Shown here piece after piece: positions 34,620 to 42,603 of a DNA stretch of 64,000 nucleotides. The position numbers were made by a program, and so were the translations under genes. The notes below the pieces were generated by a model. It was not told where the DNA came from and did no database searches. It was given only the letters and a program-made list of their open reading frames with translations. Positions within the stretch are counted from its first letter, which is position 1; each line of letters begins with the position of its first letter. Origin of the DNA: Niastella sp. (GTDB lineage: Bacteria > Bacteroidota > Bacteroidia > Chitinophagales > Chitinophagaceae); assembly GCA_016710595.1 (NCBI GenBank), contig JADJVM010000008.1:434001-498000 (forward strand), in the 5' to 3' direction.

Positions 34620-36779
34620 ATGACAAAGCTATTTGCAATATGCTTTTGTTGTACTTTAATAGTACCCGCAAAAGCGCAGCAATCAACTTTTAATGATACA
34701 ATGCTCCTGCAACCGGTGGAACTCTCTGCGGTAAGGGCTTCTGAGCGAATGCCCTTTACTAAAACCAATTTAACAAAGAAGGATATTGAAAAAAATAATA
34801 TTGGTCAGGACCTCCCCTTTCTTTTAAATAAGGTTCCGGGTGTAGTTGTAAATTCCGATGCAGGCAATGGCATAGGATATACCAATATGCGCATACGTGG
34901 TACCGATGCAACCCGGATTAATATCACGCTAAATGGTATCCCTTTTAATGATGCAGAAAGCCAGGGTAGTTTTTTTGTTGATATGCCGGATATTGCATCC
35001 AGTGCCTCAAATATACAAGTGCAAAGGGGTGTAGGAACCTCTTCAAACGGGTCGGGGGCATTTGGCGCTTCTATTAATATTGGCACCAATGAGATTGAAA
35101 AAAACAGGAAATTATCATTTAATAATACCGTAGGATCTTACCATAGTATTAAAAATACACTCAACTTTAATAGCGGTTTACTCAACAAACATTTTACCGT
35201 GGATGCCCGGCTGAGCCATATTCGCAGCGATGGATATATTGAAAGGGCAGCCAGCCGTTTATATTCATTATTTGGGAGCATGGCCTATATCAATAATAAA
35301 AACTCGGTTCGTTTTAATTTTATATCAGGCAAAGAAAAAACCTACCAGGCATGGGATGGTGTGCCTGAATATTTATTAACTACCAATCGCCGTTTTAACA
35401 GCGCCGGTACCGAAAAGCCGGGCAGCCCTTATGCCAATGAAACAGATAATTATTTGCAAAATCATTACCAGCTTTTTTACAACCACTCTTTTAATAATCG
35501 CTGGAAAGCCAATATTGCTACCTTTCTTACAAGAGGAAAAGGGTATTATGAACAATATAAAGCCGATGCTGCTTTTGCAAAATATAAGTTACCTGAATTT
35601 ATACAAGGCGCAGATACCATCACCCATACAGATTTAGTAAGGCAACTTTGGCTCGATAATTATTTTTATGGAGTAATTTTTTCAGGCCAATACAATAGCC
35701 AACACAGGCAGTTCATTTTGGGTGGCGCAATGCTACAATATGACGGTAAACATTATGGAAAAATAATCTGGAACGCAGCAGGCGCCACAGTTTCAAAAGA
35801 CTTTCGCTGGTATGATGTAAACGCAAATAAAAACGATTTTAATTTTTACAGTAAATGGACAGAAAGATTGAGTAACCATTGGCAAACATTTGCAGATCTT
35901 CAATACCGGCATGTGGATTATAAAATAAATGGTTTTAGGGATCACCCTGCTCTTTTTATAAACAATCAATATAATTTTTTTAACCCAAAAATTGGATTGA
36001 GTTTTACCCAACAAAAAACAAATGTGTATCTCTCATACAGCCGGGCTGGCAAAGAACCCAACCGGGATGATTTTGAGGCCGGCTTACAGCAACAGCCCAA
36101 GCCCGAAAAGCTGAATGACTTTGAACTTGGCATGGAACAAAAATTTAAAAGTTTACAATGGGGAATCACTTTGTATTATATGCTTTACAAAGACCAGCTA
36201 ATACCCACCGGCCAAATAAATGATGTGGGCGCCGTTACCCGTTTTAATATTAATGACAGTTACCGGGCTGGTGTGGAAATTAGTTTTTCAGCAAACCCAA
36301 TTTCATGGTTATCGTTAGATGGGAACCTGGCAATAAGTAAAAATAAGATCCAAAATTTTACTGCATTTGTAGATGATTATGATAATGGGGGCCAGGTAGC
36401 TACTCATTATACAAATACAGATATTGCTTTTTCACCAGCGTTGGTAGCAAACTTTGGAATTGTGGTTACTCCTATCCCATTGCTGGATGTAAGCTTGCAA
36501 CAGAAATATGTAAGCCGGCAATACCTTGATAATACATCCAACAATTTAAAAAGTATCCATCCATATTATATTCAGGACCTACGGGTAGATTATACTTTTA
36601 AAAAATTAAAAATCTCAGAACTTCATTTATTTGCAGGTATCAATAACCTATTATCGAAAAAATACGAAGCCAATGGATATACTTACAGTTATTTTGAAAA
36701 CTCAATATTGACAACAGAAAATTATTATTTTCCTATGGCGCCCAGGAATTTCATCCTTGGCCTTAATATTCAATTGTAA
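34620..36779 (+). CDS. TonB-dependent receptor under TPP riboswitch control
   Basis: A 719-aa outer-membrane receptor. A signal peptide (MTKLFAICFCCTLIVPAKAQ) is followed directly by the plug domain: QPVELSAVRASERMPFT (TonB-box region), QDLPFLLNKVPGVVVNSDAG, MRIRGTDATRINITLNGIPF and IQVQRGVGTSSNGSGAFGA; the rest is a 22-strand-type barrel ending in APRNFILGLNIQL. There is no carboxypeptidase-like N-terminal domain. The riboswitch predicts that it imports thiamine or a precursor. Receptors with this control are known in Bacteroidota. The start codon overlaps a three-codon ORF (ATGGTAAAATGA, 34612-34623). Confidence 0.92.
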   Translation: MTKLFAICFCCTLIVPAKAQQSTFNDTMLLQPVELSAVRASERMPFTKTNLTKKDIEKNNIGQDLPFLLNKVPGVVVNSDAGNGIGYTNMRIRGTDATRINITLNGIPFNDAESQGSFFVDMPDIASSASNIQVQRGVGTSSNGSGAFGASINIGTNEIEKNRKLSFNNTVGSYHSIKNTLNFNSGLLNKHFTVDARLSHIRSDGYIERAASRLYSLFGSMAYINNKNSVRFNFISGKEKTYQAWDGVPEYLLTTNRRFNSAGTEKPGSPYANETDNYLQNHYQLFYNHSFNNRWKANIATFLTRGKGYYEQYKADAAFAKYKLPEFIQGADTITHTDLVRQLWLDNYFYGVIFSGQYNSQHRQFILGGAMLQYDGKHYGKIIWNAAGATVSKDFRWYDVNANKNDFNFYSKWTERLSNHWQTFADLQYRHVDYKINGFRDHPALFINNQYNFFNPKIGLSFTQQKTNVYLSYSRAGKEPNRDDFEAGLQQQPKPEKLNDFELGMEQKFKSLQWGITLYYMLYKDQLIPTGQINDVGAVTRFNINDSYRAGVEISFSANPISWLSLDGNLAISKNKIQNFTAFVDDYDNGGQVATHYTNTDIAFSPALVANFGIVVTPIPLLDVSLQQKYVSRQYLDNTSNNLKSIHPYYIQDLRVDYTFKKLKISELHLFAGINNLLSKKYEANGYTYSYFENSILTTENYYFPMAPRNFILGLNIQL

Positions 36780-36836
36780 TTATTGGCATTACAGATACAA
36801 AAATTAAATTTAGCAGTAAACAAATTTGGCAAAAGC

Positions 36837-36844
36837 TATATTTG
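36837..36844 (+). promoter_or_regulatory. -7 element overlapping the apparent smpB start
   Basis: TATATTTG matches TAnnTTTG and includes the TTG at 36842. If it is used, the transcript starts near 36850 and translation would begin at GTG 36860. Confidence 0.4.
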
Positions 36845-37297
36845 TATAAAACTATCCGGGTGGAACTGAATAACAAAAAAGCGTATTACGAATATTTTTT
36901 TGAAGATACTTTTATCGCTGGTATTGTACTGGCGGGTACAGAAATAAAATCTTTAAGGACCGGCAAAGCCAGTTTCAATGACAGTTATTGTGCCTTTTTT
37001 AAAGGCGAGTTATTTGTAAGGAGTCTTCATATTTCAGAATATGCATTTGGCACTTATACGAATCATGAGCCTATGCAGGAAAGGAAACTGCTATTAAACA
37101 AAAAAGAGTTGAAGAAGTTAGAATCAAAAACAAAAGAAAAAGGATATAGCATTATACCCTTAAGGTTATTCATCAACGACAAGGGATTGGCCAAACTTGA
37201 GATAGGATTGGGAAAAGGAAAAAAGCATTTTGATAAAAGAGATACCATTAAGGAAAGAGATGTGGACCGGGATGTGAAAAGAAAATATGGGTTGTAG
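36842..37297 (+). CDS. smpB: SsrA-binding protein SmpB
   Basis: A 151-aa protein that binds tmRNA and rescues stalled ribosomes. It has the family blocks VELNNKKAYYEYFFEDTF, AGIVLAGTEIKSLRTGKASF, AYCAFFKGE-like FFKGELFV, and the basic C-terminal tail (LGKGKKHFDKRDTIKERD, then KRKYGL). The TTG at 36842 is the 5'-most start; GTG at 36860 would remove six residues, and both leave the conserved NKKA intact. The -7 element at 36837 favours the GTG. ssrA was not found in the window. Confidence 0.95.
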   Translation: MYKTIRVELNNKKAYYEYFFEDTFIAGIVLAGTEIKSLRTGKASFNDSYCAFFKGELFVRSLHISEYAFGTYTNHEPMQERKLLLNKKELKKLESKTKEKGYSIIPLRLFINDKGLAKLEIGLGKGKKHFDKRDTIKERDVDRDVKRKYGL

Positions 37298-37327
37298 CGC
37301 CTACATCAATCTTATTTTAAAATGAAA

Positions 37328-38122
37328 TTATTTGCGTTTCCCAAAAATGATGGCAACATATCCTGAAAAAAACAATTGCTGATATTTTTGATATATCATT
37401 TGAGGTATTTTTTTACTGTAAAATTCAGCGCTTACACCTACTTCTATAGCGCTTACCATTTCATTATATTTTCCATAATCAAACCGAACACCTGATTTTA
37501 CATAAGCTCCCGGTATTACTTTCATTTGTCCCCATCCCCTGCCAAAGCCGGGCCCTGACACAATTTGATGCGTAAAATAGGTAGAGCTGTCACTTTCATA
37601 GCTCACAAATTTAGTACTATTAGATGCTGTATCTGCTACTTCTACCTGGTATGGCCTTAGCAAACTCATGGCAATACCTCCGCCAATATTGCCGGTAATA
37701 CTTACTCCATTTTTATTGCCTTTATTCCCCAATAAAAATTGTTTTTGCATGCCCAATTTTACCGGGTACACAAAGTTTATTTTACCAAGGATAAAAGGGG
37801 TTGTATTAAAATACGGGTTTTGTAATTTTTCTTCTTTGGCACTTTTCCTTTCTGTGATTTCAAATTGATATAAAGTTGCCCGTTTTACAGATTGCGCCCT
37901 TGCCATTTCTACCAGACCACCGTAGCCATCGGTTGTAAGTTTAAATCCAAATACCAAATGCCTGCTATAACCAATTACACCCTCCTCTTCCTGGCGGGCC
38001 ATTTTATTCATTTTTTCTTCACGCTGTTCCCGGCGAACTTGCTTTTTAGATTTTGCTTCCTGCTGTGCAGATGCAGCAAGTGTAAATAAAAACAGCGAGA
38101 CTCCCATCATTAATTTCTTCAT
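37328..38122 (-). CDS. Exported beta-barrel-like hypothetical protein
   Basis: A 264-aa protein with a signal peptide (MKKLMMGVSLFLFTLAASAQ), a very basic and acidic stretch (QVRREQREEKMNKMARQEEE) and then a glycine-rich series of predicted strands (LVFGFKLTTDGYGGLVEMAR, SITGNIGGGIAMSLLRPY, AYVKSGVRFDYGKYNEMVSA). The C-terminal LFFSGYVAIIFGKRK is amphipathic. The pattern fits a small outer-membrane barrel of unknown function. It is convergent with smpB. Confidence 0.55.
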   Translation of the reverse strand: MKKLMMGVSLFLFTLAASAQQEAKSKKQVRREQREEKMNKMARQEEEGVIGYSRHLVFGFKLTTDGYGGLVEMARAQSVKRATLYQFEITERKSAKEEKLQNPYFNTTPFILGKINFVYPVKLGMQKQFLLGNKGNKNGVSITGNIGGGIAMSLLRPYQVEVADTASNSTKFVSYESDSSTYFTHQIVSGPGFGRGWGQMKVIPGAYVKSGVRFDYGKYNEMVSAIEVGVSAEFYSKKIPQMIYQKYQQLFFSGYVAIIFGKRK

Positions 38123-38231
38123 GTAAGTGATTTACAAACGTAAATTTATAGAAAAAATGTGATGTACCTTTAACTTCGTTAATAATGATAATTAAATCCG
38201 CTGCATCATTAAAATTTTAACAATTTAAAAG

Positions 38232-38263
38232 TTTGCCCGGTGCTTTCGATATCATTATCTTAG
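38232..38263 (+). promoter_or_regulatory. Promoter of pgi
   Basis: TTTG (38232-38235), a 20-base spacer and TATCTTAG (38256-38263), one base off TAnnTTTG. The ATG of pgi is 23 bases further on. Confidence 0.6.
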
Positions 38264-38285
38264 AAAAAACAATAAAGCTAATTTT

Positions 38286-39878
38286 ATGTTCCCAAAAATC
38301 AATCCCACAGAAACAGTAGCCTGGAAATCATTAAAACAACATTTTGAATCAGCATCATCCATCCGGGTAAAAGACTTATTTAAAAATAATCTGACCCGGT
38401 TCAGTGAATGTTCCATTCAATTTGAAGATATATTATTTGACTATTCTAAAAATATCATCACCCCCGAAACCATGGGATTGTTATTACAACTGGCTGATGA
38501 ATGTAAAGTAAAAGAAGCCAGGCAAGCCATGTTTGATGGTGAAAAAATAAACGAAACCGAGAACCGGGCAGTGTTACATACAGCCTTACGAAATTTTAGC
38601 GGCAAACCTGTTATTACAGATGGAAAAGATGTGATGCCCGAAATTCATGCTGTGCAGGAAAAAATGAAAAATTTTTGTAATGCTTTGCACAATGGAACCT
38701 GGAAAGGGTTTACCGGCAAAAAAATAAAATACATTGTAAATATTGGTATTGGCGGCAGCGATCTGGGCCCGGTAATGGTAACCGAAGCTTTGAAACCATA
38801 CTGGCATCAAGGTATTCACCCATATTTTGTAAGTAATGTAGATGGTACTCAATTAGTAGAAACCCTTAAAAAAATTACTGCGGATGAAACCATATTCCTG
38901 ATTGCCAGCAAAACTTTTACCACACAGGAAACCATGACCAATGCATTTTCTGCCCGTGACTGGTTTTATGAAAATGGCGGAAGTGAAAAAGATGTAAAAC
39001 ACCATTTTGTTGCTTTAAGTACCAACCAAATGGATGTTGAAAAATTTGGGATTGACCCTGCCAATATGTTTGAATTTTGGGATTGGGTGGGTGGCCGGTA
39101 CAGCTTATGGAGTGCCATTGGTCTTTCTATTGCAGCGAGTATTGGATATGAAAATTTTGAATTATTGCTTAAAGGGGCTTATGCAACAGATTGTCATTTT
39201 AAAGAGGCTCCTTTTGATAAAAACATACCCGTAATTATGGCATTGGTAGGTATTTGGTACCGCAATTTCTTTGGTACTGAAACGGAAGCTATACTTCCTT
39301 ATGATCAGTATATGCACCGCTTTCCTGCTTATTTTCAGCAAGGCAATATGGAAAGTAATGGGAAGTATGTAGATCGCAACGGAAAAAAATTAACCTATCA
39401 ATCCGGGCCGGTAATTTGGGGTGAGCCGGGTACTAACGGCCAGCATGCATTTTACCAATTAATACACCAGGGCACGCCGATTATTCCATGCGATTTTATT
39501 GCACCAGCGCAAACCCACAACCCGTTAGGAGATCATCACAGCAAGTTGCTCAGTAATTTCTTTGCCCAAACAGAAGCGCTTATGAACGGTGCCGAAAATG
39601 AAAATCCCTATCGTGTATTTGAAGGGAACCGGCCAACCAATTCATTTTTAATTAAAAAAATTACACCCTATACGCTGGGCCAGCTTATTGCTTTGTATGA
39701 ACATAAAATATTTGTACAAGGCGTTATTTGGAATATTTACAGCTTTGACCAATGGGGTGTAGAACTGGGAAAAAAATTAGCCAGTAGTATTTTACCGCAA
39801 TTAGAAAATGATGACCGCATAGCCACACATGATAGCAGCACCAACGGCCTCATCAATGCTTTTAAGATCATGCGGTAG
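38286..39878 (+). CDS. pgi: Glucose-6-phosphate isomerase
   Basis: A 530-aa cytoplasmic enzyme that interconverts glucose 6-phosphate and fructose 6-phosphate. Signatures include IGIGGSDLGPVMVTEALKPY, DWVGGRYSLWSAIGLSIAAS, SNGKYVDRNGK and the C-terminal FEGNRPTNSFLIKKITPYTL with GVIWNIYSFDQWGVELGK (catalytic Glu and Lys regions). Length is close to the E. coli enzyme. It has its own promoter and is convergent with the aminotransferase gene, 18 bases apart. Confidence 0.97.
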   Translation: MFPKINPTETVAWKSLKQHFESASSIRVKDLFKNNLTRFSECSIQFEDILFDYSKNIITPETMGLLLQLADECKVKEARQAMFDGEKINETENRAVLHTALRNFSGKPVITDGKDVMPEIHAVQEKMKNFCNALHNGTWKGFTGKKIKYIVNIGIGGSDLGPVMVTEALKPYWHQGIHPYFVSNVDGTQLVETLKKITADETIFLIASKTFTTQETMTNAFSARDWFYENGGSEKDVKHHFVALSTNQMDVEKFGIDPANMFEFWDWVGGRYSLWSAIGLSIAASIGYENFELLLKGAYATDCHFKEAPFDKNIPVIMALVGIWYRNFFGTETEAILPYDQYMHRFPAYFQQGNMESNGKYVDRNGKKLTYQSGPVIWGEPGTNGQHAFYQLIHQGTPIIPCDFIAPAQTHNPLGDHHSKLLSNFFAQTEALMNGAENENPYRVFEGNRPTNSFLIKKITPYTLGQLIALYEHKIFVQGVIWNIYSFDQWGVELGKKLASSILPQLENDDRIATHDSSTNGLINAFKIMR

Positions 39879-39896
39879 AAAATTTTATTTAAAAAA

Positions 39897-41090
39897 TTAT
39901 TGAAGGGACGCTAATGCTTTTTTAATTTTTGCAAAACCTTTCTCAATATTTTGGAGGCTATTTGCAAATGAAATGCGGATGCAGGCGGGTTCCCCAAACC
40001 CCTTTCCACTTACGGTAGATACATGTGCATCATGTAACAGATACATGCATAAATCATCGGCATCGGCAATGGTTTCGCCATTCTGTTTCTTTTTGCCAAA
40101 ATAGCTGCTTACATCAGGAAATATATAAAAAGCGCCGGGTGGTTCGCTACATTTAATGCCCGGGATTTCTTTGATAAGAGATAAAACAGTGGCACGCCGT
40201 GTCCTGAATTCTTCCAGCATTTTTTCTGTTGGCTCCATGGTTCCCGTTAGCGCTGCAATAGCCGCTCTTTGGGAAATAGAGCAAGTAGCACTGGTAAACT
40301 GGCCCTGTAATTTTTCGCAGGCGGCTGCTATTTCTTTGTTACAGGCCATATAACCAAGGCGCCAGCCCGTCATTGCATAAGCCTTGCTTAATCCATTAAT
40401 AAGGATCACCCTGTTTTTAATTTCATTAAACTGTGCAATGCTTTCATGAGTACCATCATAATTAATATGCTCGTAAATTTCATCACTCATAATGTACACC
40501 TGGGGATGTTTTTTAAATACTTCAGCGAGTGCAGCCAACTCCGCTTTGCTATATACCGCACCAGATGGGTTGCAGGGAGATGAAAACATGAACAAACGGG
40601 TTTTTTCATTAATTGCAGATTCAAGTTGAGAAGCTGTTATTTTAAATCCATTTTCTAAAGTTGTTTTTACCAAACACACCTTCCCTCCTGCTAACCGCAC
40701 AATCTCGCTATACGTTACCCAATAAGGAGTGGGTATAATTACTTCATCATCTTTATCTACAATGGCAAGCACCGCATTGGCAATACATTGCTTGGCGCCG
40801 GTACTCAATACAATTTGTGCAGGTTCATACTCAAGCCCATTTTCTCTTTTCAGTTTATCGCATACGGCTTGCCTTACATCTGCATAACCAGCTACTGGTG
40901 TATAGTGGCTATAATTATCATCAATTGCTTTTTTGGCAGCTTCTTTTATATGCTGTGGTGTATCAAAGTCCGGTTCACCCAGGCTAAGATCTGTAACATC
41001 GGCCCCGCTTGCCTTTAATTCACGGCCCAGTTTGGCCATTTTAAGTGTTTCGGGTTCATTAAAACGGGTAAGTAAAGATGACAAATGCAT
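39897..41090 (-). CDS. Aspartate aminotransferase-type PLP enzyme (class I)
   Basis: The frame is open to 41114; the ATG at 41090 (MHLSSLLTRFNEPETLKMAK) gives the normal class I N terminus (397 aa). It shows GADVTDLSLGEPDFDTPQHI, the pyridoxal-phosphate site GLSKAYAMTGWRLGYMACNK (Lys in the S-K-A), SSPCNPSGAVYSKAELAAL and the C-terminal CIRISFANSL. This group transfers the amino group between aspartate or other amino acids and 2-oxoglutarate; the exact substrate is not readable. Confidence 0.9.
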   Translation of the reverse strand: MHLSSLLTRFNEPETLKMAKLGRELKASGADVTDLSLGEPDFDTPQHIKEAAKKAIDDNYSHYTPVAGYADVRQAVCDKLKRENGLEYEPAQIVLSTGAKQCIANAVLAIVDKDDEVIIPTPYWVTYSEIVRLAGGKVCLVKTTLENGFKITASQLESAINEKTRLFMFSSPCNPSGAVYSKAELAALAEVFKKHPQVYIMSDEIYEHINYDGTHESIAQFNEIKNRVILINGLSKAYAMTGWRLGYMACNKEIAAACEKLQGQFTSATCSISQRAAIAALTGTMEPTEKMLEEFRTRRATVLSLIKEIPGIKCSEPPGAFYIFPDVSSYFGKKKQNGETIADADDLCMYLLHDAHVSTVSGKGFGEPACIRISFANSLQNIEKGFAKIKKALASLQ

Positions 41091-41145
41091 AATCGAAAAA
41101 TTAGTAAGGCACAAAGGTAACTATTTCTTTTATGGCTATATTTTC

Positions 41146-42480
41146 TCAATCCCCATCTGCATAATTAAAATGAAATGCATCCAGGTTGGGTAAATATTTT
41201 TTTCTACGGTTCTGTTCTTCTTTGTATATAGCCCTTCCCAGGTTTTTCATAAACGGGAATCCCAGGCTATTATAATCATATTTATCATCATTTAAAATAC
41301 CATCGGTATTACAATTGATGGTGGCTGATAAAAAGAATTCAATCTTCTTATCAAAATCAACAATATAAGCGGCATCAATAAGCTGGCCATAAGCATTCCC
41401 TGCTTTATTAAATATGCGAACCGATTTTTCTACCGGTGTTTTATCAGACCCATAGTATAAAAACTTTACCCAGGTATCATAATACGATTTATCGTACGAA
41501 GGATAAACTGACTCAGCCGGGTAAGCGCTCATATATTTTAAAACAAATTTCCGGTCTTCCTCGCTTATATTAAATCTTTGGTTTGATTGTACGGATTGGG
41601 GCATTACAACGCTCATCAAAATTTTATTCAGGCTTTCCAGGTCAAGCCGGTTTTTCCCTGAGAAATCCATTGGCCTTTGTTGCAACACATGCTTACTATC
41701 ATAAAAAGCATCACCCTGTATATCATTACGCTTAACATATTTAGAGCGGTTGAATTGTAATGGTTGTTCATATAATAAATTTCCTGAAGTATCGTAAAAC
41801 CGGATGGGATTGGTATGCCTGTTTTCATCAGCAGTGAGGTAAACATCCAAGCGGTGTAAAATTTGTGCAGAAGCATATCCTTTTTTATGCAACTCCTTAT
41901 TAATATATTCCTGGCCCAGGAACTCATACAACCGATTGAATGCATCATTATCACTTACCAATAAAATACGTTTTATATATTGAGCAATACAGGGCCGGCC
42001 ATCCGGCGTATTGGGGTCGTTGTAGGTAGCTGTTTGCCCTGTATAGCCCACATCGTTAATCATAGAACTGTACTTATCAATATTTTTTAATTTGAGTTCC
42101 TGCAATTTTTGCAAAGCAAGCAATACAATGGGCAACTTAACAGTAGAAGCAGGATAATAGTAAGCAGCGGGATTTGTATTGTAGCTATATGTAATAAATG
42201 ATGGGTTATTCAGAGCATCCCTGTTTATTTGGGTATAAATAACCTGGATATTGTAGGCTTTCATTTTTGATTGAACAAAACCAAGTGTAGATTCATTCCC
42301 GGAGAATAACCGGTTAAAAAATGTCTCATTTACATTGTTATTTGTTTCTATTTTATCGGCAGGCATGGTATTGATTGGCTTTTGAGAAGTAACTGGTGCG
42401 GTTTCAGCATGGCGTGGGGTGCTACAATTCACACCTAAAAGACCCATGAAAATAGCTATAACACAATGTATTTTACGCAT
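41146..42480 (-). CDS. Class A beta-lactamase-like serine hydrolase lipoprotein
   Basis: The ATG at 42480 (MRKIHCVIAIFMGLLGVNCS) gives a lipoprotein-like signal with Cys after GVN; the frame extends to 42516. The 444-aa product has YYYPASTVKLPIVLLALQKL, the SxxK active-site motif, and SDNDAFNRLYEFLG, equivalent to the SDN motif of class A beta-lactamases. Later residues (TPVEKSVRIFNKAGNAYGQL) carry a K-A-G variant of the KTG motif. The fold is the beta-lactamase2 family; whether it degrades antibiotics is unknown, and it may act on peptidoglycan. It reads toward the aminotransferase gene. Confidence 0.82.
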   Translation of the reverse strand: MRKIHCVIAIFMGLLGVNCSTPRHAETAPVTSQKPINTMPADKIETNNNVNETFFNRLFSGNESTLGFVQSKMKAYNIQVIYTQINRDALNNPSFITYSYNTNPAAYYYPASTVKLPIVLLALQKLQELKLKNIDKYSSMINDVGYTGQTATYNDPNTPDGRPCIAQYIKRILLVSDNDAFNRLYEFLGQEYINKELHKKGYASAQILHRLDVYLTADENRHTNPIRFYDTSGNLLYEQPLQFNRSKYVKRNDIQGDAFYDSKHVLQQRPMDFSGKNRLDLESLNKILMSVVMPQSVQSNQRFNISEEDRKFVLKYMSAYPAESVYPSYDKSYYDTWVKFLYYGSDKTPVEKSVRIFNKAGNAYGQLIDAAYIVDFDKKIEFFLSATINCNTDGILNDDKYDYNSLGFPFMKNLGRAIYKEEQNRRKKYLPNLDAFHFNYADGD

Positions 42481-42552
42481 TAAAAAGATTTTACTGCAAA
42501 TTGAGGAAATTTTCACTAATAACTATACTTAAAGGGCAATGCCATTTTCCCT

Positions 42553-42560
42553 TATCTTTG
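42553..42560 (+). promoter_or_regulatory. -7 element for secDF
   Basis: TATCTTTG is a perfect TAnnTTTG 43 bases before the secDF start. The -33 is not recognisable. Confidence 0.45.
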
Positions 42561-42603
42561 CACACTTGAAAAAATTTACCGTAGTTAAAATCGAAATTTT
42601 CAC

